Of a stretch of 64,000 nucleotides of DNA, positions 9,773-18,378 are shown piece after piece. Below the pieces are notes generated by a model. That model saw only the letters and a list, made by a program, of their open reading frames with translations, was not told where the DNA came from and made no database searches. A program made the translations under genes and the position numbers. The stretch is from Bradyrhizobium centrolobii. GTDB taxonomy: Bacteria > Pseudomonadota > Alphaproteobacteria > Rhizobiales > Xanthobacteraceae. Positions within the stretch are counted from its first letter, which is position 1. Every line of letters starts with the position of its first letter. The stretch is from contig NZ_LUUB01000051.1 in NCBI RefSeq assembly GCF_001641635.1, positions 214,659 through 278,658 of the forward strand. Reading direction: 5' to 3'.

Positions 9773-11082
9773 TGCCGGCAGGCCTCGTCATCTCCGCACC
9801 CGCCTCCGGCGTTGGCAAGACGACGCTGACGCTGGCACTCGCGCGTGCTTGGCGCGATCGCGGGTTGCGGGTGCAATGCTTCAAGAGCGGACCCGATTAT
9901 ATCGATCCCGCCTTCCATGCCGCCGCCACGGGGCGCGCCTCTGTCAACGTCGATAGCTGGGCGATGGACCGCGCGACGATCGCGCACTTGGTCGGCCGCG
10001 GCGCCGACGCCGATATCGTGCTTGCCGAGGGCTCGATGGGCCTGTTCGATGGCGTTGCGACGCGCGGCGTCTCCGGCACGGGCGCCACCGCCGATGTCGC
10101 AGAGATGATGCGTTGGCCGGTGCTGCTGGTGATTGATCCCTCGGGGCAGGCGCAGACGGCGGCTGCCATCGCCGCGGGTTTGCGCGACTATCGTGCCGGC
10201 GTGCGCCTTGCCGGAGTCGTGCTCAACCGCGTCGCGAGCCCGCGTCACGAGGACCTCGTGCGGCGCGCGCTCAGCGATGCCGGCATTGCCGTGTTGGGTG
10301 CGCTGCCGCGCCATGCCGAGATCAGCCTGCCGAAGCGGCATCTCGGCCTCGTGCAGGCCGAGGAGCAGGCGGAGATCGGCGGCCTCATCGGTGAAGCTGC
10401 GCGCTTCGTCAGCGAGCATGTGGATCTCGATGCGGTGCTGCGATCGGCCGCCGCCTGGTCGCCGCAGACAGCAGCAAACGGCCTGAACGTGACGCCGCCC
10501 GGGCAGCGCATTGCGCTGGCCCGCGACGCCGCGTTCTCGTTCGTCTATCCGCACATGCTGGAAGCCTGGCGCGATGCTGGCGCCGCGATCGTGACATTCT
10601 CGCCGCTCGCCGACGAAGTCCCCGATGCGGGTGCCGACGTCTGCTGGCTCCCCGGCGGCTATCCCGAGCTTCACGCGGGTCAACTCGCTGCCAACACGCG
10701 CTTTCGCAGCGGCTTGCGCGCCTTTGCTGAGACGCGGCCCGTGCATGGCGAATGCGGAGGCTATATGGTTCTGGGAACCGCCCTGACCGACGCCGACGGT
10801 GCCCGCCACGAGATGACGGGCCTCCTTGGCCTGGAGACGAGTTTTGCAAAGCGCCGCATGCATCTCGGCTATCGTCTCGCCGAACTTTCTGCGCCGATGC
10901 CGGGACACCGCGCCGGCGCGCGCCTGCGCGGCCATGAGTTCCACTATTCGACCATCATCGCGCAGCCCGATGCGGCGCTCGCGGTCGTGCGCGACGCCAC
11001 CGGCGCGGTCATTGCCGAGACCGGCTCGCGCCGCGACCGGGCCACAGGCACGTTCTTTCATCTGATCGCGGAGGACCGGTGA
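9772..11082 (+). CDS. cobB: Hydrogenobyrinic acid a,c-diamide synthase CobB
   Basis: A 436-residue ATP- and glutamine-dependent amidotransferase that amidates the a and c side chains before cobalt insertion. The N-terminal P-loop ASGVGKTTLTLALARAW lies near residues 8-25, followed by KSGPDYIDPAFH and VLAEGSMGLFDG. The C-terminal glutaminase (GATase type 3) has its nucleophile Cys in HGECGGYMVLG (about residue 327) and the closing GHEFHYST histidine motif. A GTG one codon upstream is also possible; ATG at 9772 overlaps the cobM stop and is preferred. GTGA overlap with cobA. Confidence 0.95.
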   Translation: MPAGLVISAPASGVGKTTLTLALARAWRDRGLRVQCFKSGPDYIDPAFHAAATGRASVNVDSWAMDRATIAHLVGRGADADIVLAEGSMGLFDGVATRGVSGTGATADVAEMMRWPVLLVIDPSGQAQTAAAIAAGLRDYRAGVRLAGVVLNRVASPRHEDLVRRALSDAGIAVLGALPRHAEISLPKRHLGLVQAEEQAEIGGLIGEAARFVSEHVDLDAVLRSAAAWSPQTAANGLNVTPPGQRIALARDAAFSFVYPHMLEAWRDAGAAIVTFSPLADEVPDAGADVCWLPGGYPELHAGQLAANTRFRSGLRAFAETRPVHGECGGYMVLGTALTDADGARHEMTGLLGLETSFAKRRMHLGYRLAELSAPMPGHRAGARLRGHEFHYSTIIAQPDAALAVVRDATGAVIAETGSRRDRATGTFFHLIAEDR

Positions 11083-11810
11083 GCGGCTTCGTCTCCTTCG
11101 TCTCCGCCGGCCCCGGCGATCCCGATCTCCTCACGGTGAAGGGGGCTGCACGCCTGCGCGAAGCCGACGTCGTGCTCTATGACGACCTCGCCTCGGGCTT
11201 GATCCTCGATCTCGCTCGGCCCGGCGCCATTCTCGTGGCGGTGGGGAAACGGGCAGGGCGTCCCTCGACCAAGCAGCAGCACGTCAACCGCCTCTTGGTC
11301 GACTATGCCGCCACCGGCGCACGCGTGGTGCGGCTGAAGTCGGGCGATGCCGGCATATTCGGCCGCCTCGAGGAGGAGATCGAGACGTTGCGCGCGGCCG
11401 GCATCGGCTACGAGATCATTCCCGGCGTGACCTCGGCCTGCGTTGCGGCTGCTGAGGCCGGCATTCCCCTGACTCGGCGCCACACCTCGCGACGGGTCCA
11501 GTTCGTGACCGGGGCCGATGTCACTGGCGAATTGCCCAAAAATCTCAACTGGGCGGCGCTGGCTGATCCGGAGGCGACGACTGTGGTCTATATGGGCCGG
11601 CGCACGTTTCCGGATCTCGCCGCGAAGCTGATCGCGCACGGCCTCGCCGCGAACACGCCGGCGCTGTTCGCCGAATCCCTCGGGCGCCCGGATGAGCGGC
11701 TGCTGCGCACCACCATCGCCGAGCTTGCGGAGCAGCTCGCGCGGGGCGGCGCGGCCACGACGGCGGCCGTCATCCTGTTCGGAGCCCTTGCGGAGAGCGA
11801 TCGATCATGA
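11079..11810 (+). CDS. cobA: Uroporphyrinogen-III C-methyltransferase CobA (SUMT)
   Basis: A 243-residue methyltransferase that methylates uroporphyrinogen III twice to precorrin-2, the branch point from haem to B12 and sirohaem. The motifs FVSAGPGDPDLLTVKGA, VRLKSGDAGIFGRLEEE and PGVTSACVAAAEAGIPLT are diagnostic. It lacks the dehydrogenase/ferrochelatase half of CysG, so it is the single-domain CobA form. The start is GTG at 11079, overlapping the cobB stop (GTGA); the 3' end overlaps cobF by 4 nt. Confidence 0.95.
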   Translation: MSGFVSFVSAGPGDPDLLTVKGAARLREADVVLYDDLASGLILDLARPGAILVAVGKRAGRPSTKQQHVNRLLVDYAATGARVVRLKSGDAGIFGRLEEEIETLRAAGIGYEIIPGVTSACVAAAEAGIPLTRRHTSRRVQFVTGADVTGELPKNLNWAALADPEATTVVYMGRRTFPDLAAKLIAHGLAANTPALFAESLGRPDERLLRTTIAELAEQLARGGAATTAAVILFGALAESDRS

Positions 11811-12556
11811 TGACGCTCTCGTTGATAGGCATCGGTTGCGGCGATCCCGGGCAGCTCACGCGGGCTGCGATCCGCGCCATCAACGCGGCCGACCTTGTCC
11901 TGATTCCGCGCAAGGGGACCACGAAATCCGATCTCGCCGAATTGCGGCGGACAATCTGCGCGGACGTGCTCACCAGCAAGAACACTCGGATTGCCGAATT
12001 TGATTTGCCTGTACGTGACGCAGAAGAGGCGGACTACCGCAAGGGCGTGGATGACTGGCATGACGCAGTTGCCGCGACCTGGTCGCAAACCATCGCAAGC
12101 CACCTCGCGAGCGAGGGCCGCGTCGCGCTGCTGATCTGGGGCGATCCCTCGCTCTACGATTCCTCGCTGCGCATTGCGCGCCGGCTTGATCCGTTGCCGA
12201 AGATCGAGGTGGTCCCAGGCATCACCTCGATCCAGGCGCTCTGTGCGGCGCATGCGCTGCCGCTGAACGACATCGGGGAACCTTTTCTCGTCACGACGGG
12301 ACGGCGCTTGCGCGAAGGCGGCTGGCCGCAAGATACCAACACCGTCGTCGTGATGCTCGATGGCGGCACGGCGTTTCAGTCGCTCGATCCGAACGGCTTG
12401 CACATCTGGTGGGGCGCCTATCTCGGCATGCCCGACCAGATCATCATGTCCGGTGCACTTACTGAAGTCGGTCCGCGCATTGTCGCCCTCCGGCAGGAGG
12501 CGCGCGAGCGGCATGGCTGGATCATGGACAGCTACATTCTCAAGCGCAGGCCGTGA
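11807..12556 (+). CDS. cobF: Precorrin-6A synthase (deacetylating) CobF
   Basis: A 249-residue methyltransferase of the aerobic pathway that methylates C1 of precorrin-5 with loss of acetate. Motifs are LIGIGCGDPGQLTRAAI, LVLIPRKGTTKSDLAELRR (characteristic of CobF), LLIWGDPSLYDSS and VPGITSIQALCAAHALPLNDIG. The ATGA overlap with cobA sets the start; a second ATG follows immediately. The gene ends 15 bp before cobT. CobF is absent from the anaerobic pathway, so with CobG it supports an oxygen-dependent route. Confidence 0.94.
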   Translation: MMTLSLIGIGCGDPGQLTRAAIRAINAADLVLIPRKGTTKSDLAELRRTICADVLTSKNTRIAEFDLPVRDAEEADYRKGVDDWHDAVAATWSQTIASHLASEGRVALLIWGDPSLYDSSLRIARRLDPLPKIEVVPGITSIQALCAAHALPLNDIGEPFLVTTGRRLREGGWPQDTNTVVVMLDGGTAFQSLDPNGLHIWWGAYLGMPDQIIMSGALTEVGPRIVALRQEARERHGWIMDSYILKRRP

Positions 12557-12571
12557 GGCAAGCGAGGCAGC

Positions 12572-13624
12572 ATGCTCCCCGAATGGGTCTATCAAAAATG
12601 CCCTGATGTCTCCGCGGTCCATCGCGACGCGGCGATCGCGCGGCAGGCGCAACTGACGAAGCCGACCGGCGCGCTCGGCCGGCTCGAGCAGCTTGCGATC
12701 GAGCTTGCGGGCCTGCAAGCGACGGAGCATCCCCGCGCCGGTGAGGTACCGATCATCATCTTCGCCGGCGATCACGGCATCGTCGCCCAAAGCGTCTCGG
12801 CTTATCCGCAAGCGGTGACCATCGCGATGATGGCGAATTTTGCCTCGGGCGGCGCCGCGATCTCGGTGTTGGCGCGCGAGCTTGCCTCGCGCCTCGAAGT
12901 GGTCGATGCCGGTACACTGGCGCAGGCGGAGATGGCAGGTGTCGTCACCGACAAGCCGCGCAACGGCACGCGGGACTTCAGTGTTGAGGCCGCGCTCGAG
13001 CCTTCGGAGTTGGCGTTTGCCTTCGCATGCGGACAGCGCGCGGTCGCCCGTGCGGAGCCATCTAAGCCCGATCTGCTGATACTTGGAGAAATGGGCATCG
13101 GCAACACCACAACCTCGGCGGCGATTGCAGCGGCGCTGCTCGGCGTCAGCGCCGAGGAGATCGCCGGCAGCGGCACCGGCGTTGACGCGGCCGGCCGCGC
13201 GCATAAGGCTCGCGTGATCGATGCCGCGCTTGCGCGCCACGGGCTTGCCGGTGCGTCGGTCGAAAAAATCCTGTGCGTGGTCGGGGGCCTCGAAATCGCG
13301 GCCATCTGTGGCGCAATCATCGCCGCGGCACAGCACCGGATTCCGGTGCTGGTCGACGGCTTCATCGTCTCGGTCGCGGCGCTGGCGGCAGTGCGTCTCA
13401 ATCCATCATGCCAGCCGTTCCTGCTGCCCTCGCATCAATCTGCGGAGCACGGGCACCGCTTGGTTCTGCGCGCGCTGGACGTTCAGCCGCTGATCAGCCT
13501 TGATCTCAGGCTGGGTGAAGGATCGGGTGCCGCGATCGCGTTGCCGCTGGTGCGGATGGCCTGCGCGCTCCACAACGGCATGGCGACGTTCGCGCAGGCC
13601 AATGTACCGGATCGCCCGGCCTGA
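12572..13624 (+). CDS. cobT: Nicotinate-nucleotide:dimethylbenzimidazole phosphoribosyltransferase (CobT/CobU)
   Basis: A 350-residue enzyme that makes alpha-ribazole phosphate for the lower nucleotide loop. The N-terminal LTKPTGALGRLEQLA, IFAGDHGIVAQSVSAYPQ, the phosphate-loop-like LGEMGIGNTTTSAAIAAALLG, and GSGTGVDAAGRAHK are family signatures, as is the C-terminal SAEHGHRLVL. It is named cobT after the enteric gene; the P. denitrificans name is cobU, not to be confused with the chelatase subunit CobT. It ends 3 bp from the convergent CobC-like gene, leaving no room for a separate terminator. Confidence 0.94.
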   Translation: MLPEWVYQKCPDVSAVHRDAAIARQAQLTKPTGALGRLEQLAIELAGLQATEHPRAGEVPIIIFAGDHGIVAQSVSAYPQAVTIAMMANFASGGAAISVLARELASRLEVVDAGTLAQAEMAGVVTDKPRNGTRDFSVEAALEPSELAFAFACGQRAVARAEPSKPDLLILGEMGIGNTTTSAAIAAALLGVSAEEIAGSGTGVDAAGRAHKARVIDAALARHGLAGASVEKILCVVGGLEIAAICGAIIAAAQHRIPVLVDGFIVSVAALAAVRLNPSCQPFLLPSHQSAEHGHRLVLRALDVQPLISLDLRLGEGSGAAIALPLVRMACALHNGMATFAQANVPDRPA

Positions 13625-13627
13625 TGT

Positions 13628-14200
13628 TCAACCGGCCCGCTGATTGACCGACAGGACGCGCCAGCCGGACGCGAGCCGGTCGATGCGGGTGAGGGAGAGC
13701 GGATCGATGACGAAGCGCAAGGCCGCCTCTGGCGCAAGATCGAGCGCGATGCAGAGCGCGGCGCGGATGGTGCCGGAGTGGACCACGAGAATGGCCGGAC
13801 CGGCTGGGATCTGCGCCAGGCCTTGGCGGACGCGGCTAACCTGCTCCTCGAAGCTTTCGCCACCCGGTGGCCTCGCGCGCGCGGGGTCGTTCCAGAACTG
13901 CGCATAGGCATCGCCGCCCGCCGCGGCGAGCGCGTCGTGGCGCTGGCCGGTCCAGTCGCCAAAATCCTGTTCGCCGAACTCCGGCACGAGTATCGGATCG
14001 AGCCCCAGCGCCCGCGCCGTATCGACTGTCCGTTGCGACGGGCTCGCATAGCTCGCCGCATTCTGCGGCAGGAGCCGTCGCAGCGCGTCGAACTGCATGT
14101 GATCGCCGAGATCGGCCGGCGCTTCCGGCAGATGGATCGTGCCCGCGACGCCATCGACGACCGCATGACGCATCAGCCAGAGGAAGGTCTCCCCTTCCAT
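13628..14200 (-). CDS. CobC-like histidine phosphatase (probable alpha-ribazole phosphatase)
   Basis: A 190-residue phosphoglycerate-mutase-superfamily protein. The phosphorylated histidine is in LMRHAVV near residue 10, the SPSQRTVDTA arginine motif near residue 59, and the second histidine in LVVHSGTIRAALC. Its place at the end of the cob operon suggests dephosphorylation of alpha-ribazole-5'-phosphate (enteric CobC role), but the fold alone does not prove the substrate. Upstream in-frame starts exist to 14341; 14200 (MEGETFLWLMRH) is chosen because the longer version would extend into the riboswitch region and has no domain content. It is divergent from the riboswitch transcript. Confidence 0.75.
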   Translation of the reverse strand: MEGETFLWLMRHAVVDGVAGTIHLPEAPADLGDHMQFDALRRLLPQNAASYASPSQRTVDTARALGLDPILVPEFGEQDFGDWTGQRHDALAAAGGDAYAQFWNDPARARPPGGESFEEQVSRVRQGLAQIPAGPAILVVHSGTIRAALCIALDLAPEAALRFVIDPLSLTRIDRLASGWRVLSVNQRAG

Positions 14201-14282
14201 TCGATGTCTCCTGAAAGCCACTGCGGCAAGAACGCCGCAGCTCACGCACATTGACTCCGTCTGGGTCTTAATCCTAGATGGC
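14201..14282. promoter_or_regulatory. Divergent promoter region of the CobC-like gene and the B12 riboswitch transcript
   Basis: On the + strand TTGACT at 14251-14256 and TAGATG at 14275-14280 (18-bp spacing) resemble -35 and -10 boxes. They would start transcription almost exactly where the riboswitch begins. A perfect 7-bp inverted repeat with 6-nt loop (CTGCGGC / GCCGCAG, 14221-14227 and 14234-14240) lies between this promoter and the divergent phosphatase gene; it could be an operator or a leader hairpin of the minus-strand transcript. Confidence 0.4.
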
Positions 14283-14470
14283 CGTGACGGTTTCCCCGAA
14301 AGGGGATGAAAAGGGAATGCGGTGCGGGGATGTTTCCCCAATGCCGTAGCTGCCCCCGCAACTGTGAGCGGAGAATCCTTCGTCAGAAGCCACTGGGTCC
14401 TCGGTCCCGGGAAGGCGACGAAGCGGTCATGACCCGCAAGCCAGGAGACCTGCCGTCAGCCGTGGTCACA
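14283..14470 (+). promoter_or_regulatory. Cobalamin (AdoCbl) riboswitch
   Basis: The conserved B12-box elements appear in order: a 5' arm with GAAAGGGGATGAAAAGGGAAT around 14298-14318 (helix-forming with preceding CCCC), the AGCCACTG core at 14388-14395, GGGAAGG at 14409-14415, and the B12 box AGCCAGGAGACCTGCC at 14439-14454. Repeats of the P-helices (GGTTTCCCC / GGGGA) flank it. It lies ~120 nt before the TonB-dependent receptor start, the normal place for translational or transcriptional repression by adenosylcobalamin. Confidence 0.95.
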
Positions 14471-14586
14471 CGCGAAAATGTCGGTCGGGGAGTACAGACA
14501 TTCGGCTTCATCGGAAGGCCTGCAAGGCCGATGGTGGGTTCTGGTTCGCTGTGACGTGCCACTGACGTCATACCGAGATTCGAACC

Positions 14587-16944
14587 ATGTCTTCCATCCG
14601 TGCCGCGCGCCTGCGCAAATTTCTGCTCGCGCCCGCCGCTCTCACATCAGTTGCATTCGTCAACATGCCCGCGGCTTCCGCGCAGCAGGCCCGCGATCCG
14701 CTGCCGCCTGTCGAGGTCACGCCTGCCCAGTCCCGCAAGCCGGCCAAGCCCGCTCGCAGCGAAGGACGGCCCGCGCGCCGCGCCACGGCGGCGGCCAGGC
14801 CTGCCGCAGTGCCGGCCGCACAGAAGCCGGTCGTACCGACCGCACCGCAGACGCCGCTCAACACGAATGTGGTGGCCGAGAGTGCCTCGCGCCTCGGCCT
14901 GACCGTGCACGAAACACCTGCGACCGTCGAGGTAATCTCGGCCGAGACCATGCGGGAGCAGGGTTATCGCACCGTGTCGGAGGTTGCCCAAGGCGCAGTC
15001 GGCGTCACTTCCGGTGATAATCCGGCCGAGCCCTCGGCCTTCTCGATGCGCGGCTTTACCAACAGCCAGATCAACACGCTCTACAACGGCATCAAGATCG
15101 GCCCACAGAACATGACGTCGCGCATCATGGACACGTCCAATCTGGAAGCCGTGGAATTCGTGAAAGGCCCGGCCTCGCTGATGTCGGGCGAGGGTGCCGC
15201 CGGCGGCGCGATCAACCTCGTCACCAAGCAGCCGCATACCGGACCCATCCGGAACGAAGCTGATTTCTCCTGGGACTCCCTGAACTCATTGCGCGCGCAT
15301 TACGGCTCCGGCGGCAGCACCAACATTCAAGGCCTCGACTATCGCATCGACATCAGCCGTTCCTCGCTCAACGGCTTTGCCGACGACACCAACACCAAGA
15401 CGCTCGACGTCTCCAGCCAGCTCAACTACCGCATCTCCGACAGCCTCAAGATCTGGGGCGCGATCGAGTACCGGGAGGACCGCGGCAAAGCCTATTGGGG
15501 CGCGCCGCTGGTGCCGATCGCCTTCAGCGGCGCGCACGCGACGAGCGGCATCGTGTCCGGCAACTATGTCTCGAACTACAACGGAACGAATCTCGGTGCC
15601 ATTACGATCGATGACCGCACCTTTAACACCAACTACAATGTGCTCGACAATCGCAACGTGGCGCAGGAGGTGTGGCTGCGCGGCGGCTTCGAGCTGAAGC
15701 TCGCGCCCGACCTTACCCTGAAGAGCCAGGCCTATGGCTATGGCGCGGAGCGTGATTGGTTCAACAACGAGGTCGAGGCGTTCAACGCCAATTCGAACCT
15801 TGTCGACCGTGAGCGCTTCTACGTCGCGCACAGCCAGCGGCTGGTCGGCAACATCACCGACCTGACCTGGGATGCGAACATCGCAGGCCTCGACAACCGC
15901 TTCGTCACGACGCTTGCGGTGAGCGACCTCGACTTCGTCCGGCCTGGCGCTGCCAATTTCCCGCACGATCTCGTCACGCTGGTCGATCCCGCGCGCGGCT
16001 ATTACGGCCTGCTCACGATGCAGCAGCAGACCGCGCGCATCGACAATGAGGCGCTGTCGTTCGAGGACCGGCTAAAACTCACGCGCAGCTTTGCGCTGGT
16101 CGGCGGCCTGCGCGTCGAGCATATCGGGCTCGACCGCAACTCGACCGACGTGAATGGCCTCGAGAAGGCGAACTTCCCGTTCTCCAAGTCCTGGGTGCCG
16201 GTGACCGGGCGCATCGGCTACACCTGGGACGCCGTTCCCGGCCTGACCTTCTTCAGCCAGTACGCCACCGGTGCGGACGTCTCCGCCAACAATATCTTCC
16301 TGCTCGCGCCGACCCAGCCGCTCGACCTGACGACCTCGCGCACCTATGAGACGGGCGTGAAGCATCTGTTCTGGGACAACAGGGCGGAGTGGTCGTTCTC
16401 GGCCTACGACATCCTGCGCAAGAACGTCTATGCCGCGGCCGGCGGCATGCAGCTCAACATTGCCGGACGGCAGGAGTCGAAGGGTGTGGAGCTTGCAGCC
16501 TCCGTCCGGCCAATCGAATCTTTGCGGCTATGGGGCAACATCGCCTATGTCGATGCGCGCTATGCAGACTACAATTTCGTCGGCGGCTCGTTCTCCGGCA
16601 ATACCCCGCCGAACGTGCCGCGCATTGTGGCGAATGCCGGTGCCTCCTACCGCTTCTTCACGCCTTGGCCGGTCGAGCTCGGCATCGTCGGCCGCCATGT
16701 CGGCGACCGCTACAACACCGATGCGAACGTTGTGACGCTGAACGCCTACACCGTGGCGGATGTCTACGCCTTCGTCGACATCCCCAAGACCGTTTTCAAC
16801 GCCGTCGATCAGGCCCGCCTGACGTTCCGCGTGCGCAACATCACAGACAAGCGCTACGCGATCTGGGGCGATCCATTCTATCCGGACCAGGTCCTGCTGG
16901 GAGCCCCGCGTACCTACGAGATCTCCGCCGCGTTCAAATGGTGA
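14587..16944 (+). CDS. TonB-dependent outer-membrane receptor, siderophore-receptor type, under B12 riboswitch control
   Basis: A 785-residue receptor. Signal peptide at residues ~1-32 (cleavage after ASA), then a Pro/Ala/Arg-rich linker with a TonB-box-like LPPVEVTPA, and a plug domain (~95-215) with ATVEVISAETMREQGY, FSMRGFTNSQINTLYNG and VEFVKGPASLMSGEGAAGGAINLVTK. The barrel (~220-785) ends ITDKRYAIWGDPFYPD...AAFKW with a C-terminal aromatic residue. The plug wording (ASLMSGEGAAGG) resembles ferri-siderophore receptors more than BtuB. The riboswitch upstream argues for cobalamin, cobinamide or cobalt-chelate import. The next gene encodes a PepSY membrane protein, the usual partner of siderophore receptors, so a ferric-complex role is the alternative. 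Confidence 0.88.
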   Translation: MSSIRAARLRKFLLAPAALTSVAFVNMPAASAQQARDPLPPVEVTPAQSRKPAKPARSEGRPARRATAAARPAAVPAAQKPVVPTAPQTPLNTNVVAESASRLGLTVHETPATVEVISAETMREQGYRTVSEVAQGAVGVTSGDNPAEPSAFSMRGFTNSQINTLYNGIKIGPQNMTSRIMDTSNLEAVEFVKGPASLMSGEGAAGGAINLVTKQPHTGPIRNEADFSWDSLNSLRAHYGSGGSTNIQGLDYRIDISRSSLNGFADDTNTKTLDVSSQLNYRISDSLKIWGAIEYREDRGKAYWGAPLVPIAFSGAHATSGIVSGNYVSNYNGTNLGAITIDDRTFNTNYNVLDNRNVAQEVWLRGGFELKLAPDLTLKSQAYGYGAERDWFNNEVEAFNANSNLVDRERFYVAHSQRLVGNITDLTWDANIAGLDNRFVTTLAVSDLDFVRPGAANFPHDLVTLVDPARGYYGLLTMQQQTARIDNEALSFEDRLKLTRSFALVGGLRVEHIGLDRNSTDVNGLEKANFPFSKSWVPVTGRIGYTWDAVPGLTFFSQYATGADVSANNIFLLAPTQPLDLTTSRTYETGVKHLFWDNRAEWSFSAYDILRKNVYAAAGGMQLNIAGRQESKGVELAASVRPIESLRLWGNIAYVDARYADYNFVGGSFSGNTPPNVPRIVANAGASYRFFTPWPVELGIVGRHVGDRYNTDANVVTLNAYTVADVYAFVDIPKTVFNAVDQARLTFRVRNITDKRYAIWGDPFYPDQVLLGAPRTYEISAAFKW

Positions 16945-16956
16945 GGCATTGAGCGT

Positions 16957-18378
16957 ATGATGGGCGTGATCGTCCTGCTGCATCGCTGGCTCGGCATCGC
17001 GTTCTGCCTCCTGTTCGCGATGTGGTTTGCGACGGGGATCGTGATGCACTTCGTCCCGTTTCCGTCGTTGACCGAAGCGGAACGTGTTGCCGGCCTCGCG
17101 CCTCTGGAGAGCACGGCGGCGGTCGTAGCCGTCGCCGACGCGGTGGCCGCCAGCGGGGTCACGGATGCCAGGCGCGTCCGCCTGATCCAGCGCAGCGATG
17201 GCCCGGTGTACATCGTCTCGAACTCGTTGCGCATGCGCGCTGTCCACACCTCCGATGGAGCGGATGCAGCAGTGACGTCGCCCGATATCGCGCTGGCGAT
17301 CGCGCGGGATCATGCCGGTCGGCGCGGGCTCGACGCTACGCGCGCGGCCATCGTCGCGCGCGCGGACTACGATCAATGGAGCGTGCCGAACGGATTTGAT
17401 CGCCACCGGCCGCTGTTTCGCGTGGCGCTCGGCGACGTTGCAGGGACCGAGGTCTATGTCTCATCCGGCACCGGCGAGGTCGTGCTGGATACGACACGGA
17501 GTGAGCGCGGGTGGAATCTCGCCGGCAGCGTGCTGCACTGGATCTATCCGACGGTCCTCAGAAGCAACTGGCCGCTATGGGATCGCGTGGTCTGGACGCT
17601 GTCGCTGCTGGCCCTGATCGCCGCGGTATTGGGCGCGGTGCTCGGGATCACCCGGGTCAGAGTGCCTTACCGTGGATGGCACGCGCTGCATCACGTCATC
17701 GGCCTGGTGGCGACCGTGTTCGTGCTGACATGGATCTTCAGCGGTTGGCTCTCCATGGATCACGGCCGGCTGTTTTCACGCGGACAATTGACCCGGGCCG
17801 AGGCCAGCGCTGCGGGTGTCGCGCCGGACTGGACCGCAGCCGTATCGCTCGATCGTGAGCCGCTATCACCCTCCATCCGCGAGGTCGAATGGCTCGCCTT
17901 CGACGGGCGTCTCTATCGTCGCGACCGGCTCGTGCTCGATAAGCAGGTCCTGTCGGGGGTAGGCGAGAGCGCCCTCGATCAGCGGACAGGGTTTCTCAGC
18001 CCACGCGAGGTTGAGGGCTTTGTGGCCCGCCTTGCGACTGGCTGTAGCGCGCCGTCAGCCCTTGCAGCCAATGACGACTATCCCGCGCAGTCCATCGTCC
18101 CCAGTGCGCCTGTGTACCGCGTCAGATGCGGCGACGTCTGGTTTGATGTCGACGGCGCTGACGGCAGCGTGCTGCAAAGGCTTGATGCGTCGAGACGGGC
18201 CTATCGCTGGCTCTATAGCGCGCTGCACACGCTCGACTTTCCGATTCTTTTGGCGCATCCGTCGCTGCGCGACGGCTTGATCGTCGGCCTCTGTGCCCTC
18301 GGGCTAGGATTCTCCATAACCGGCATCGTCATCGGCTGGCGCCGCTTGCGTCTCTCGTGCGCTGCCCGGGACGCGTAA
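16957..18378 (+). CDS. PepSY-associated membrane protein (possible inner-membrane reductase partner of the receptor)
   Basis: A 473-residue inner-membrane protein with four or more hydrophobic segments: residues ~5-28 (LLHRWLGIAFCLLFAMWFA), ~205-228, ~243-265 (HHVIGLVATVFVLTWIFSGWLSM) and ~445-465. It has paired histidines in the helices (LHRWLG, LHHVIG, SVLHWI, ALHTLDF). PepSY segments between the helices contain the YVSSGTGEVV and WFDVDGADGSVLQ patterns. Proteins of this class bind haem or reduce metal chelates next to TonB receptors. It starts 12 bp after the receptor, so it shares the riboswitch-controlled mRNA. The stop abuts the convergent Bug gene with no spacer. Confidence 0.75.
   Translation: MMGVIVLLHRWLGIAFCLLFAMWFATGIVMHFVPFPSLTEAERVAGLAPLESTAAVVAVADAVAASGVTDARRVRLIQRSDGPVYIVSNSLRMRAVHTSDGADAAVTSPDIALAIARDHAGRRGLDATRAAIVARADYDQWSVPNGFDRHRPLFRVALGDVAGTEVYVSSGTGEVVLDTTRSERGWNLAGSVLHWIYPTVLRSNWPLWDRVVWTLSLLALIAAVLGAVLGITRVRVPYRGWHALHHVIGLVATVFVLTWIFSGWLSMDHGRLFSRGQLTRAEASAAGVAPDWTAAVSLDREPLSPSIREVEWLAFDGRLYRRDRLVLDKQVLSGVGESALDQRTGFLSPREVEGFVARLATGCSAPSALAANDDYPAQSIVPSAPVYRVRCGDVWFDVDGADGSVLQRLDASRRAYRWLYSALHTLDFPILLAHPSLRDGLIVGLCALGLGFSITGIVIGWRRLRLSCAARDA

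Noticed and set aside
9727..13336. Long minus-strand frames over cobB (9727-11061) and cobA/cobF/cobT (11588-13336, 582 codons)
   Set aside because: They span several overlapping, well-identified plus-strand genes and have shadow composition (Arg, His, Gly, Gln rich); no family features.
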